This document shows positions 33,148-43,091 of a stretch of 43,879 bases of DNA, piece after piece; the stretch's first letter is position 1, and each line of letters starts with the position of its first letter. Source of the DNA: Flammeovirgaceae bacterium (GTDB lineage Bacteria; Bacteroidota; Bacteroidia; Cytophagales; Cyclobacteriaceae); contig JAHEKQ010000019.1 of assembly GCA_024638265.1 (NCBI GenBank), positions 1 to 43,879 of the forward strand. The letters run 5' to 3'. The position numbers and the translations under genes were made by a program. The notes beneath the pieces are model-generated. The model was not told where the DNA came from. It was given only the letters and a program-made list of their open reading frames with translations, and did no database searches.

Positions 33148-34140
33148 CTAATTATTCATTCTTTCCCAGAGTAAGTCTTTCAGCTGATCGATTCCCTTTC
33201 CACTGACAGCCGAAATAAATATATGCGGGATATCAACAGATATGGTTTTACTAATTTCTTCCTCCAACTCATCATCGAGTAAATCGGATTTAGATATGGC
33301 CAAGACTCTTTCCTTATCAAGCAATTCCGGATTATACTTATCCAGTTCACTTAGCAGGAGTTTGTATTCACTGTTGATGTCATCCGTATCAGCCGGTATC
33401 ATAAAAAGTAATACGGCATTTCGCTCGATATGTCGTAAAAAGCGGTGACCGAGTCCTTTACCTTCGGAGGCCCCCTCAATTATTCCGGGAATGTCGGCCA
33501 TCACAAATGACCGGTGATCCCGGTAACTCACCACGCCGAGGTTTGGAGTAAGAGTAGTGAATGCATAGTCGGCAATTTTTGGTTTTGCAGCAGATACACT
33601 GGCCAGCAAAGTTGATTTGCCTGCATTAGGGAGTCCAACCAGGCCTACATCTGCCAGCAGTTTCAATTCGAGAATGACCCATTCCTCCTTACCCGGTTCA
33701 CCAGGTTGAGCATATCGTGGGGTTTGCTGTGTAGAGCTCTTAAAATTATCATTCCCCAAGCCTCCCCGTCCCCCGGGAGTAAGAACCTTTTCTTCACCGT
33801 GTTCAGCGATTTCACAAATGAATTTCCCGGTTTCAGAATCCCGGGCAACGGTACCGGGAGGGACTTCGAGAATCATATCTTCACCATCAGCACCACTCAT
33901 CCTGGCTCCGGCACCGGGTTGACCGTTCCCCGCTATTACATGTTTCCTGTATTTAAGGTGCAGGAGTGTCCAGAGTTGGGAATTGCCTCTCAAGATGACA
34001 TGGCCTCCCCTTCCTCCATTCCCACCATCGGGGCCTCCTTTTGGGATGAATTTTTCCCTTCTGAAGTGTACGGAGCCCGCACCACCCGAACCACTTCGGG
34101 CGCATATTTTTACATAATCAATGAAATTCTCATTGGACAT
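33148..34140 (-). CDS. obg: GTPase Obg
   Basis: The 330-residue GTPase works in 50S subunit assembly. The glycine-rich Obg fold covers residues 1-158 (for example [14 protein letters not shown] and [12 protein letters not shown]), and the G domain has GLPNAGKST (G1) and [16 protein letters not shown] (G3). The C-terminal OCT domain of longer homologues is absent, which is usual for this phylum. Its start overlaps the adk stop by one base. Confidence 0.96.
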   Translation of the reverse strand: MSNENFIDYVKICARSGSGGAGSVHFRREKFIPKGGPDGGNGGRGGHVILRGNSQLWTLLHLKYRKHVIAGNGQPGAGARMSGADGEDMILEVPPGTVARDSETGKFICEIAEHGEEKVLTPGGRGGLGNDNFKSSTQQTPRYAQPGEPGKEEWVILELKLLADVGLVGLPNAGKSTLLASVSAAKPKIADYAFTTLTPNLGVVSYRDHRSFVMADIPGIIEGASEGKGLGHRFLRHIERNAVLLFMIPADTDDINSEYKLLLSELDKYNPELLDKERVLAISKSDLLDDELEEEISKTISVDIPHIFISAVSGKGIDQLKDLLWERMNN

Positions 34141-34715
34141 CAGCTCAATTGGTCAATCGCATCGCTTATGGATGAGAAGATCTCTTCAATATCACCCAGG
34201 CCATGTATCTCTACATACTTTCCCTGGGCTTTATAATAATCCATAACCGGCTGGGTTTCCCGGTAGTATACACTAATCCTGTTATTGATCTTTTCCGGGT
34301 CCTGGTCATCGGGTCTTCCGGAAGTCTTTCCACGGTTGGCAAGTCTCGCCTTCAATTCTTCGTCCGGGACTGCCAGAGAAAGCATAGCCGCTATAGGGTG
34401 CCCCATATTTTCCAATTGTCGATCAAGTGCCTCAGCCTGGGGGGTGGTTCTCGGATAACCGTCGAAAATAAAACCTTCCGCATCCCGGTGATGTTCCAGG
34501 AAATCATCTACCATTCCAACCACTACTTCATCCGGGACAAGGTTTCCGGCATCCATGAATGACTTTGCCCTTAAACCCAGTTCAGTTCCCTCCTTGATAT
34601 TCTTTCTGAACAGATCGCCGGTACTGATATGTGTTAAGTGATATTTTTCAATAATCCTCTCGCTTTGAGTCCCCTTGCCGGCACCGGGAGGACCAAATAA
34701 TACGATGTTTAGCAT
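34140..34715 (-). CDS. adk: Adenylate kinase
   Basis: The 191-residue enzyme balances ATP, AMP and ADP. Walker A is [10 protein letters not shown] at about 8-17; [14 protein letters not shown] and the short LID region [23 protein letters not shown] (in part) follow. The LID lacks the zinc-cysteine insert of longer forms. It is directly upstream of obg, with one shared base. Confidence 0.96.
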   Translation of the reverse strand: MLNIVLFGPPGAGKGTQSERIIEKYHLTHISTGDLFRKNIKEGTELGLRAKSFMDAGNLVPDEVVVGMVDDFLEHHRDAEGFIFDGYPRTTPQAEALDRQLENMGHPIAAMLSLAVPDEELKARLANRGKTSGRPDDQDPEKINNRISVYYRETQPVMDYYKAQGKYVEIHGLGDIEEIFSSISDAIDQLS

Positions 34716-34786
34716 GACTTAGTAAATTTAGGACCTAAAGGTAGGACTCATTTCAATAAAGGTCAGGAGATTCACCCGAAAAATGG

Positions 34787-35704
34787 TCAAAGCCTTTCCA
34801 GGAGGAAGTTGTACATGTCAATCATTGATTGAATATCCGACTTGTGGACTTTCTCATGTGCAGAATGTACGTTTTGTTCAGCTGCACCGATAAAAATCCA
34901 ATCGATGGGATAAGGAGATTGTTGGATTTCCCTGCCATCGCTACTGCCATTTCCCTCTACCTCCAATTGATAGGGTATTCCGGATTCGTCAGCCAACCCG
35001 ATGACTCTCTCGACATACTCTCTCCTTGGAATGTTTCGGTCCCTCATGGAGATAACCACGCCATGTCCGGGCATTATGCCATCGGTGACCCATGTAATGT
35101 CACAAACTATCGTGTTTCTGATCTTATATTTTTCATGAACGAACTTGATCAGGTAAGGAACTGATCCGCCAAAATGCTCCTCCCATGTACTGAAAACCAG
35201 AATGCCGTTCTCCAACGTTTCTGCAATTTTCAGGCTGGCAAACACTCCCAACCGGTTATCCATATAGGGACCCTCTACATAATCCCCTGACTCCTTCATA
35301 GATGCATTCCATACGAGATTGGTACCCCGCTGAACCGTTCTTCCAAAGTCATGGAATACCCTGCCTTCATCATCTGATTTCAGGGAACATTCAATAGGAC
35401 CCAGGCCATCCTGACCCCGAAGTGATGTTCCCGGTTCTATAGCCGGGCTTCCTATACTAACCAATTGGTTGTCATACCGGGCTGTAAATCCTATAGTATC
35501 GATATGGGTAAATACTGCTGTTTTAGGCTTTCCAAAGACCAGGATGATATTGTTCTGGAAGTCCTCACCCTGAAAAACCTTTGGCTGGGTAACCCACGAT
35601 GATTGGTGTAAATCAATATATTCTAACAGGAATTCGCTTATTTCGCGTTCGTCCCCGGAGGGTCCGTAAATATGGGTGAGTTTGTTCAAGAGGTCATATT
35701 CCAT
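34787..35704 (-). CDS. M42/M20-like metal-dependent aminopeptidase
   Basis: The 305-residue protein has the co-catalytic zinc peptidase fold: THIDTIGF (first histidine and aspartate), GPYMDNRLG (bridging aspartate), WEEHFGGS (Glu-Glu with catalytic base), VCDITWVTDG and a final AAEQNVHSAHEKV with the last histidine. Order and spacing are closest to M42 glutamyl aminopeptidases, without a signal peptide, so it is probably cytosolic. Peptide substrate is unknown. TATTTTTG at 35719-35712 is a likely -7 box ending seven bases before the ATG, predicting a very short leader. Confidence 0.83.
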   Translation of the reverse strand: MEYDLLNKLTHIYGPSGDEREISEFLLEYIDLHQSSWVTQPKVFQGEDFQNNIILVFGKPKTAVFTHIDTIGFTARYDNQLVSIGSPAIEPGTSLRGQDGLGPIECSLKSDDEGRVFHDFGRTVQRGTNLVWNASMKESGDYVEGPYMDNRLGVFASLKIAETLENGILVFSTWEEHFGGSVPYLIKFVHEKYKIRNTIVCDITWVTDGIMPGHGVVISMRDRNIPRREYVERVIGLADESGIPYQLEVEGNGSSDGREIQQSPYPIDWIFIGAAEQNVHSAHEKVHKSDIQSMIDMYNFLLERL

Positions 35705-35805
35705 GTCAGGTCAAAAATACTATGGATTTTCAATAAATTGGGGGCCTTACCGATAATAAGGGTAAATATGGAATCCAAAAATTTCCACTTTACGTTATCA
35801 ATAGC

Positions 35806-36249
35806 GTGGATGTAGCCAAGATCATAAGTATATATCTCCTTTCCACCCTGAAATTCTTTTCAGGCCCATTGGGAGGTTACCTGGCCGGGCTGAACATTGT
35901 CCTTACCATGGGAATCACCGTGGCAGGAATGATGACCAGTGTTTTGGCCTTTACCTACTTTGGTGAGTGGATCAGAAGAAGAATCTATAACCGGTATTTT
36001 CTTGGCAAGCGGAAAATCTTCAATAGAAGAAACCGAAGGGTAGTTCGTGTTTGGAAGCGTTATGGGCCAGTGGGTATTGCAGCATTAACCCCTGTTATTC
36101 TGATGCCTATTGGCGGCACACTTATCCTTACGAGTTTTAGTTTACCCCGTAAGAAGATCATGAGATATATGTTGGTCAGCGCTGTTTTCTGGGCTATCAT
36201 TGAGACCATCATGGTCTACAGCTTCGGCAAGTTTCTCAGGCACCCGTAA
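35806..36249 (+). CDS. Small membrane protein of unknown function
   Basis: The 147-residue protein has three or four hydrophobic segments (about 5-25, 28-52, 88-110 and 120-140) interrupted by a strongly basic loop (KRKIFNRRNRRVVRVWKR, about 68-85). The segment GPVGIAALTPVILMPIGGTLI and the overall layout recall small-multidrug-export/DedA-like proteins, but similarity is weak. The start is GTG 35806; there is no in-frame ATG near it. It is convergent with proS, two bases between stops. Confidence 0.7.
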   Translation: MDVAKIISIYLLSTLKFFSGPLGGYLAGLNIVLTMGITVAGMMTSVLAFTYFGEWIRRRIYNRYFLGKRKIFNRRNRRVVRVWKRYGPVGIAALTPVILMPIGGTLILTSFSLPRKKIMRYMLVSAVFWAIIETIMVYSFGKFLRHP

Positions 36250-36251
36250 AA

Positions 36252-37727
36252 TTAATAAGCCCTGGCAAAGATCACCCTGCGCTTTGAGGGATTGCCGGAA
36301 TAGATGCAGTTACCTTCCTCATCTTTGGTATCAATGGGAATACACCTGATGGTGGCTTTTGTTTCCTCCTTTATTTTGTCTTCAGTCTCTGCCGTACCAT
36401 CCCAGTGTGCCTCAATAAATCCCCCTTTTTCATCGAGAATATTGGTAAACTCTTCCCAATTGTTTGCTACAGAAGTATTGGCTGCCCGATAATCGAATGC
36501 ACGTTTATAAATATTATCCTGGATATCCACCAGTAGCGATTTAATATGGGTAGTAACGCTTTCCAGTGAGATAACCTCTTTCTCGCGCGTATCTCTCCTC
36601 GCCACCTCTACGGTGCCATTTTCAAGGTCTTTTGGTCCCAGCGCCAGGCGTACAGGAACCCCCTTAAGTTCGTATTCGGCAAACTTCCATCCTGGTTTGT
36701 GGGTATCGCGGTTGTCAAATTTCACCGTTATTCCGGCTTCGCGCAGTTGTTCCTGAATGACATCCGCTTTATCCTCAACCATTGATTTCTGCTCATCATT
36801 CCTGTAAATAGGAACGATCACCACTTCTATTGGTGCCAGTTTTGGAGGAAGTACCAACCCGTCGTCATCGGAATGAGCCATGATCAAGGCACCCATTAAC
36901 CGGGTGCTGACACCCCAGGATGTTCCCCATACATGTTCGAGTTTACCCTCTTTATCAGCGAACTTCACATCAAAAGCCTTCGCAAAATTCTGACCGAGAA
37001 AGTGGCTGGTACCCGCCTGCAAGGCCTTTCCGTCCTGCATAAGTGCTTCAATACAATAGGTATCTACGGCCCCCGGGAATTTTTCACTTTCAGTCTTACT
37101 GCCCTTAATTACAGGCATAGCCATATAATCCTCCGCGAAGGTGGCATAGACATCCAACATTCTCAGGGTTTCTTCTTCGGCTTCCTGCCGGGTGGCATGG
37201 GCGGTATGGCCTTCCTGCCAGAGGAATTCTGCCGTTCTCAGGAAAAGCCGGGTTCTCATTTCCCATCGCACCACGTTGGCCCATTGATTGACCAAAATCG
37301 GCAGATCGCGGTAGGATTGAATCCAGTTTTTATAGGTGTCCCAAATCACTGTTTCAGAGGTGGGCCTGATAATGAGTTCCTCTTCAAGCTTCGCCTCCGG
37401 ATCTACAATAACGCCCTCACCAGTATCTGAATTCTTTAGCCGATAGTGAGTAACCACAGCACACTCCTTGGCAAAACCCTCCACGTGGTCAGCTTCTTTA
37501 CTCAGGTACGACTTTGGCACAAAAATCGGGAAGTATGCATTAGAATGTCCCGTTTCCTTGAACATCCTATCAAGGGTTTGCTGCATTTTTTCCCAAATGC
37601 TGAACCCATAAGGCTTTATGATCATGCAACCCCGGACTGGTGAATGTTCCGCTAAATCAGCTCTTTTGACTATTTCGTTGTACCATCCGGAATAATCTTC
37701 GCTTTTTTTAGGTATCGCCTGTGCCAT
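36252..37727 (-). CDS. proS: Prolyl-tRNA synthetase, archaeal/eukaryal type
   Basis: The 491-residue class II synthetase charges tRNA-Pro. Motif 2 region ([24 protein letters not shown] in part), the RPTSETVIW block and motif 3 ([16 protein letters not shown]) are present. It lacks the editing insertion of the E. coli-type enzyme and ends with the C-terminal zinc-like domain and a terminal ARAY, as in ProS type 3. A good promoter lies at 37778-37806. Confidence 0.96.
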   Translation of the reverse strand: MAQAIPKKSEDYSGWYNEIVKRADLAEHSPVRGCMIIKPYGFSIWEKMQQTLDRMFKETGHSNAYFPIFVPKSYLSKEADHVEGFAKECAVVTHYRLKNSDTGEGVIVDPEAKLEEELIIRPTSETVIWDTYKNWIQSYRDLPILVNQWANVVRWEMRTRLFLRTAEFLWQEGHTAHATRQEAEEETLRMLDVYATFAEDYMAMPVIKGSKTESEKFPGAVDTYCIEALMQDGKALQAGTSHFLGQNFAKAFDVKFADKEGKLEHVWGTSWGVSTRLMGALIMAHSDDDGLVLPPKLAPIEVVIVPIYRNDEQKSMVEDKADVIQEQLREAGITVKFDNRDTHKPGWKFAEYELKGVPVRLALGPKDLENGTVEVARRDTREKEVISLESVTTHIKSLLVDIQDNIYKRAFDYRAANTSVANNWEEFTNILDEKGGFIEAHWDGTAETEDKIKEETKATIRCIPIDTKDEEGNCIYSGNPSKRRVIFARAY

Positions 37728-37777
37728 TTATCGACTTTGGTATAAAATTTGTATAATTTCACTATGGAAAGAACCTG

Positions 37778-37806
37778 CAAATATAAGAGTTTGACAATCT
37801 TTCCAA
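37778..37806 (-). promoter_or_regulatory. Promoter of proS
   Basis: Minus-strand TTG (37806-37804), an 18-base spacer and TATATTTG (37785-37778), an exact match to TAnnTTTG. The predicted start is about 44 bases upstream of the proS ATG. Confidence 0.7.
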
Positions 37807-37859
37807 TCTTTTACGGCAAAATGTCGTTATGTATATAGAGGGGATTTAAACTTATAGAT

Positions 37860-39428
37860 ATGAAAAATTCACGGAGCATTTTAGGATTTCTTCTCACTGG
37901 AATTTTCACAATTTCAGGGACTCTGGTAGCCTATGCCCAGGAATACGATGATATGTATTTCAATAGCAGGGATCGTCAGAAGGAGGAGATGAAGAAAAAG
38001 GCAGAAAGGGATAGCATCAGGAAGGCTGAGGAGGCTTTGCTCTCGAAGAATGTAAATCCCGATTATATGGACCGCTTGCAGGACTATGAGGAAACCGGGG
38101 ATGATGCCGGTTACTACAACGAGGAGTTTGCGCAGGATGCCCTTGATTCCGACAGGCCGATAAATATCTATAACAACTATTACGGAAACGGTTGGAACAA
38201 CAGAAATTTCGACGATATATATTGGAGTAATCCAGCGCTTTATGCCAACACAATGTATGATCCATTTTTCCGAAACAGGATCCGATTTAACCGATGGAAT
38301 GCCGGATGGTATGATCCATGGGCTTGGGACCCCTGGTATAGCCCCGGTTGGGGTTGGGGGTGGAACACCTGGGCACCAGTCAACCGTTTTTACGGTGGAG
38401 TGACTATCTCTTATGGTTGGTCTTGGGGAAGTCGTTGGGCACGACCCTGGTATGGCGGTTGGGGATATAATTATTACGATCCATTCTGCTACAGCCCCTG
38501 GGGATATAACAATTTCTATGGTAACCGCTGGTATGGCGGTGGCTGGGGGAACCGAACCACCATTATAGTTAATAACTTCGATAATGACCGTGGGTTCCGA
38601 AGGGGTCGCAGGGTTTCCAGAAGCTCTTCCTTTGGTAGACTTGCCAGCAATAATAATGGTACGTCAACCAATAATATAAGTCGACGTAATGGCAGGATCG
38701 ATAAGGATACGCCAGTAATGACTCGTAGAACGTCAAGCTATAACAGTGATTCAAGGTCAGGTAGAATAGCGAGCAATACTGTGGGAACACGTCAGACTAC
38801 ACGCAGCGGATCTGATATCGTCAGAAGTCGTGGTACCTACGAGAGCAGGAATATGGATACTTACACTCAAAGGTCTATGGACAGGACTCTTAACAGGTCC
38901 AGGACCCAGGTGGCAGATCAGGGATTCCGTTCTAGATCCACTACTCAGCGATCAAACAGTTCTTCTGTGAACAGGAACAGGTCTTTAGATGATAGGAGGA
39001 CCAATACCAGTTCCTTCAGGGATATTCGTTCAAGGAGTTCAATGGGCAATACCAACTTCGGAAGGTCGTCCAGATCGACTTCAAGTTCGAACAGCAATAG
39101 GAGCCTTACGCGTGGAATAAATTCCAGGAGCAACAGTTCCGGCTACAATCGAAGTTCCAGTAATCGTAGTAGTAACTACCAGAGATCCAATACCGGATCC
39201 AGTAGGGGCTATACTCCCAACAGGAGCACTAACCGGTCCAGTGGCTACAACAGGGGAAGTTCATCTTCATCCAGCTCAAGGTCCGGAGGTTACAGGAGCA
39301 GCAGTAGCAGGTCTTCTTCCTCGCGGTCAAGCGGCATGAGCAGGTCTTCTTCTTCAAGTAGCCGTTCTTCGGGAACCAGCAGCAGAAGCAGCAGCAGCCG
39401 ATCCAGCTCGAGAAGGGGTGGTAATTAA
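37860..39428 (+). CDS. Secreted aromatic- and Arg/Ser-rich low-complexity protein
   Basis: The 522-residue protein has a signal peptide (cleaved near residue 26, AYAQ). Residues 27-105 are charged, with a short KKAERDSIRKAEEALL helix. Residues about 105-235 are dominated by Trp, Tyr, Gly and Asn (WNAGWYDPWAWDPWY, GWGWGWNTW and similar). From about 245 to the end the chain is Ser, Arg, Asn and Gly only, turning into nearly pure SR/SS repeats. No enzyme motif is visible. Such a chain should be disordered and positively charged outside the cell. The FadL-like barrel gene starts 26 bases later on the same strand. Confidence 0.75.
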   Translation: MKNSRSILGFLLTGIFTISGTLVAYAQEYDDMYFNSRDRQKEEMKKKAERDSIRKAEEALLSKNVNPDYMDRLQDYEETGDDAGYYNEEFAQDALDSDRPINIYNNYYGNGWNNRNFDDIYWSNPALYANTMYDPFFRNRIRFNRWNAGWYDPWAWDPWYSPGWGWGWNTWAPVNRFYGGVTISYGWSWGSRWARPWYGGWGYNYYDPFCYSPWGYNNFYGNRWYGGGWGNRTTIIVNNFDNDRGFRRGRRVSRSSSFGRLASNNNGTSTNNISRRNGRIDKDTPVMTRRTSSYNSDSRSGRIASNTVGTRQTTRSGSDIVRSRGTYESRNMDTYTQRSMDRTLNRSRTQVADQGFRSRSTTQRSNSSSVNRNRSLDDRRTNTSSFRDIRSRSSMGNTNFGRSSRSTSSSNSNRSLTRGINSRSNSSGYNRSSSNRSSNYQRSNTGSSRGYTPNRSTNRSSGYNRGSSSSSSSRSGGYRSSSSRSSSSRSSGMSRSSSSSSRSSGTSSRSSSSRSSSRRGGN

Positions 39429-39454
39429 TTAAGGGGACTTAAAACCGTCAAATA

Positions 39455-40945
39455 ATGAAAAATTTAAAGCTTATAACATTAAGCCTGGGATTCCTCTGCG
39501 CAGCTATCGCAGCCGATGCTCAGAGTTATGCGGAAGGAGCTCTGCTATTCAGCAGGACAAACCCCGGGGGTACAGCGAGAATTCAGGCACTAGGTGGTGC
39601 ACAGATCTCACTGGGAGGAGATGTCTCATTGGCGGGAAGTAATCCTGCGGGATTGGGAATGGCTAACCGCTCTTCGATAACTTTTACCGGTTCACTATTT
39701 TCCAATACAACAGAGTCGTCCTTCTATAATTCACTTACACCCGATTCGAAGTTCAATATGAATATTCCACAGGTGGGTTTAATCATTAACAAGCCTGCCA
39801 GGGGTAATGGCAAATTCAGGGGAGGATCGCTGGCAGTTAATTTTAACAGGATCAACACATATCATAACAGGGTGACCTATGAAGGTCAACCAACGGATAA
39901 CAGTATAGTCGATTTTTTCCTGGAGGATGTAGATGGATTTCCACTCAATGCCTTTGACGAGGGTGGATATCATTATAACACAACTACAGGGTTGGGATGG
40001 TATACATTCCTGATCGATACGATTGATAACTTCTATGATAGCTATGTAATCGACTTTCCTGAATCTCAAGGGGAGGAGATTGATATGCGAGGGTCACATT
40101 ACCAGTGGTCTTTCTCATATGGTGCCAATTATGATGATAAATTATTCTTTGGAGCCGGTCTTGGCCTTACGAGCTTCAGGTACAGTTCACAGAAGGATTT
40201 CACGGAAATATTTAATAGTCCTGATTTAAACAGCATCCAGTTACAGGAGAATTTATTCATCAATGGTTCGGGGTTGAATTTTACCCTTGGGATGATTGCC
40301 AGGCCTATCCCTTACTTGCAATTAGGCCTAAGCTATACTACTCCAACTATTTATAATGTCAATGATGAGTGGGATGCGAGCATAGTTACTGACTGGAATA
40401 ACTTTACTTATCCCTCAACGGGCGAAGTTCTCAGTACCATTTCAGAGCAGACGGAGATCCTCATTTCTGATTATTCCCTGACTGCTCCCAGCAGACTTTC
40501 ATTCGGAGCAACGGGATTCTTGGGCAAATATGGATTTGTTACCGCCGACTTTGAACAGGTGGATTATTCTAAAACCAGGTTGAATTCAAGGGACTTCTCT
40601 ATGTCAACAGACAACCAGGAGATTTCATCACAGTTCACAAAAGCTACCTCCGTTAGAGCGGGAGTAGAATTGAGATATGAAGTATTCAGATTCCGATTTG
40701 GAGGATCGCATGTGTCCAGTCCATATGCAGGCGATGATCCCGATTCTGATGACTTCAATCGGTCTATTAGCTCTGTGACAGGAGGAATCGGAATCAGGAA
40801 CAAGAATTTCTTTGCCGATCTGGCAATTGTGAAATCCAATACTGATATGCTGAACCGTCCGTATTTTATCGGGGGTGTAGACAATACGGCCATATCCAAT
40901 ATCAGTAATGTGACCGGATCCCTGACCGTAGGATTTAACTTTTAA
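39455..40945 (+). CDS. FadL/OmpP1-like outer-membrane transporter
   Basis: The 496-residue protein has a signal peptide (about 1-22, ADAQ) and the start SYAEGALLFSRTNPGGTARIQALGGAQISLGGDVSLAGSNPAGLG in part, which matches the Bacteroidota FadL-like family. The remainder shows regular beta-strands and ends in LTVGFNF with a terminal phenylalanine. FadL proteins let hydrophobic molecules cross the outer membrane; the ligand here is open. The preceding gene for the Arg/Ser-rich secreted protein is probably co-transcribed. It overlaps aroK by 11 bases at the 3' ends. Confidence 0.88.
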   Translation: MKNLKLITLSLGFLCAAIAADAQSYAEGALLFSRTNPGGTARIQALGGAQISLGGDVSLAGSNPAGLGMANRSSITFTGSLFSNTTESSFYNSLTPDSKFNMNIPQVGLIINKPARGNGKFRGGSLAVNFNRINTYHNRVTYEGQPTDNSIVDFFLEDVDGFPLNAFDEGGYHYNTTTGLGWYTFLIDTIDNFYDSYVIDFPESQGEEIDMRGSHYQWSFSYGANYDDKLFFGAGLGLTSFRYSSQKDFTEIFNSPDLNSIQLQENLFINGSGLNFTLGMIARPIPYLQLGLSYTTPTIYNVNDEWDASIVTDWNNFTYPSTGEVLSTISEQTEILISDYSLTAPSRLSFGATGFLGKYGFVTADFEQVDYSKTRLNSRDFSMSTDNQEISSQFTKATSVRAGVELRYEVFRFRFGGSHVSSPYAGDDPDSDDFNRSISSVTGGIGIRNKNFFADLAIVKSNTDMLNRPYFIGGVDNTAISNISNVTGSLTVGFNF

Positions 40946-41420
40946 TGGATTGAATGATCCTGGTGAGAACATCGGGCTCCTCACCATTCAAGACAATATC
41001 CGCCTGCCTGTATATGGGCAGGCGATTTTCATTCAGGAGATTTAACCTTTCATTTTTATCACCTTCCAGGAGAGGTCTCTCGTCCTCCTCCTTCAAACGA
41101 GAGATCAAGGAATTGACACTGACCTCAATAAAGACAGTTATTCCCTTTTCTTTCATCTTCTCCAGGTTGCCATGAAAAATAGGCAAGCCCCCACCAGTGG
41201 AAACCACCAGTTCGGGTCCCTGTAACTGTTCGAGCAGCTTGGTCTCAAGTTGGCGGAAATATTTTTCACCTTTTGTCTTAAAGATTTCGGCGATGGTCAT
41301 CCCCTGTTTTTCCTGAATCTCCTGGTCTGTATCCAGGAATCTCCAGCCCAGCTTGTCAGAGAGGGCTCTACCCAGGGTGCTTTTGCCGCTGCCCGGCATT
41401 CCGATGAGAAAGACTATCAT
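40935..41420 (-). CDS. aroK: Shikimate kinase
   Basis: The 161-residue kinase phosphorylates shikimate in aromatic amino acid synthesis. Walker A is GMPGSGKST at about 7-15, then the DTD motif in FLDTDQEI, FRQLE, VVSTGGGLP, and a C-terminal LPIYRQAD block. Start at 41420 overlaps the DoxX gene stop by ATGA, so translation is likely coupled. Confidence 0.95.
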   Translation of the reverse strand: MIVFLIGMPGSGKSTLGRALSDKLGWRFLDTDQEIQEKQGMTIAEIFKTKGEKYFRQLETKLLEQLQGPELVVSTGGGLPIFHGNLEKMKEKGITVFIEVSVNSLISRLKEEDERPLLEGDKNERLNLLNENRLPIYRQADIVLNGEEPDVLTRIIQSIKS

Positions 41421-42517
41421 AATAAGGAAGCGAGTTCCCCGGTATCCGGAAGATCATTGATATGCCATTTTCCGAGGACGAAACCGTCGTTGATAAGTAT
41501 GATTCCGGGGTTGGACCTTATCATGGCTTTCAGAACCGTCCCATCCACAAAGAAGTAATCACCCATAATCTGGAATTCATGGCGAAGTACCTCGAATTGG
41601 GTTTCGGGCATTGAGGTAAAGTGAAGTACCTCAATCTTCCCGTCCAGTTCTGTGATCAGTTTTGCGAGGTCAGGTAAGTCATTATCCCTGAGGGTCTTTA
41701 AATCCTGGAAGACCACAATCATCTTTAGCCCCTGGAAGGAATACTGGGTAAAATCCTCGCCATTGGGACTGACTACCTGGTAATCCTGGATCTTGGGAAT
41801 GATCTTATCCTCGTTAATAATCCTGCTGTTCTTGTATGTATAACCTTCCTGCTCAGTCAGATATTCCTGTGAAGCTACTTCTTCACCATCTTTTTCAAAT
41901 ATATATTCAATGACAGGCTGCTCTTCCGGGAGCATTTTTTCGGGAATGGAATTCCCGATCTTGTAGGGTCGGAAGTCGATATAAGGCAGATGTTCAATGG
42001 CATATATACCCACTATTAGCGAACCGATGGCGGTTCCCAGGATGATGGCATTGCCGGTTTTTGGTTTGAGGACGGGGGAGAATCGTTTTCGGTACCAGAA
42101 CAGGTGTGCAACCAATACAAGTAGTATAACGTCTTTGGTAAAGCTCTCCCAGGGTGTAAGCGGAATTGCATCTCCGAAGCATCCGCAATCCGTCACTTTA
42201 TTAAAATAAGCGGAGTAGAAGGTCAGAAAAGTAAAAAACAATATGAGCAGCAGGAGTATCCAGGTGCTCAGCTTCATACGCCAGTGGATGAGCAGGGCCA
42301 CCCCCAGGGAAATCTCTACTATGATAAGGATCACTGCTATTGGCAGTGCGAAAGGGACGAATAATTCGAAGAATGATCCGAAATCCACAGAGAATACTTC
42401 GAAGTACTCCTCCATTTTGATCTTGGTCCCGATTGGGTCATTGAGTTTCACCAGGCCCGAGAAAATAAACAAAGCTGCTACCACGAACCTGGCAAACTGG
42501 TCTATTATTCTCATCAT
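41417..42517 (-). CDS. DoxX-like membrane protein with thioredoxin-like C-terminus (BT_3928 type)
   Basis: The 366-residue protein has four membrane helices at the N-terminus (about 7-22, 50-78, 82-105 and 122-140), a fifth near 155-172, the conserved pair FSGLVKLNDPIGTKIKMEEYF (in part) and DCGCFGDAIPLTPWESFTKD, as in MauE/DoxD proteins, and a soluble C-terminal domain (about 200-366) that looks thioredoxin-like but lacks a CxxC. It may relay reducing power across the membrane. It shares four bases with both its neighbours (DUF1599 upstream and aroK downstream). Confidence 0.85.
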   Translation of the reverse strand: MMRIIDQFARFVVAALFIFSGLVKLNDPIGTKIKMEEYFEVFSVDFGSFFELFVPFALPIAVILIIVEISLGVALLIHWRMKLSTWILLLLILFFTFLTFYSAYFNKVTDCGCFGDAIPLTPWESFTKDVILLVLVAHLFWYRKRFSPVLKPKTGNAIILGTAIGSLIVGIYAIEHLPYIDFRPYKIGNSIPEKMLPEEQPVIEYIFEKDGEEVASQEYLTEQEGYTYKNSRIINEDKIIPKIQDYQVVSPNGEDFTQYSFQGLKMIVVFQDLKTLRDNDLPDLAKLITELDGKIEVLHFTSMPETQFEVLRHEFQIMGDYFFVDGTVLKAMIRSNPGIILINDGFVLGKWHINDLPDTGELASLL

Positions 42518-43062
42518 GATTTTCCCTCTTTCATTTTGATCAGGCAGAATACAGAATAGTTGATCATATCCTGGTAATTGGCTCTAATTCCTTCTGATAC
42601 AATGGTTTTGCCATCATTATCCTCGATCTGCTTTACACGGAGAAGTTTCATTAGGATAATATCCGTCATCGAACTGACTCGCATCTCTCTCCAAGCTTCA
42701 CCATAATCGTGATTTTTATCCTGTAGCAAGGCAAGGGTGTCCCCGGTTGCTTTATTATACATAGGTTCCAATTCCTCGTAATTGAGTTCCATTCTCGGAT
42801 CATCCCCCAGGTCAATCTGGATAATACCGAGAACACAATAATTGATGATCCCTATGAATTCACCCTGGATGTCATCGGCAACGCGTTGTTGACCTTTCTC
42901 CTGTATAGACCTTATTCGCTGCGCTTTGATAAAGATCTGGTCAGTAATCGAGGAGAGCCGGAGGATGCGCCATGCAGTCCCGTAATCCCTGGTCTTATTG
43001 GCAAATAACTCTTTGCACCGCTCTATTACGTCCCTATATTCGCTTACCGTTTGATCTTCCAA
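42514..43062 (-). CDS. DUF1599 protein with an internal duplication
   Basis: The protein is a tandem duplication: KTRDYGTAWRILRLSSITDQ (DYG at about 26-28) and KNHDYGEAWREMRVSSMTDI (DYG at about 119-121) sit in equivalent positions, each followed by a helix and an INY motif. The family is called nucleotide-modification-associated in some resources; no biochemical role is certain. The start is uncertain. A TTG at 43062 (MEDQTVSEYRD) fits the family's N-terminus and usual length of about 180 residues. A longer frame from another TTG at 43116 would overlap folP by 25 bases. It is divergent from folP. Confidence 0.85.
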   Translation of the reverse strand: MEDQTVSEYRDVIERCKELFANKTRDYGTAWRILRLSSITDQIFIKAQRIRSIQEKGQQRVADDIQGEFIGIINYCVLGIIQIDLGDDPRMELNYEELEPMYNKATGDTLALLQDKNHDYGEAWREMRVSSMTDIILMKLLRVKQIEDNDGKTIVSEGIRANYQDMINYSVFCLIKMKEGKS

Positions 43063-43091
43063 GATATATATGTGTAAATGACCGGACAAAA

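Noticed and set aside
33706-34236. 176-residue plus-strand open frame
   Set aside because: Antisense to obg and adk; glycine-rich coding causes the open frame.
36933-37430. 165-residue plus-strand open frame
   Set aside because: Antisense to proS; no family resemblance.
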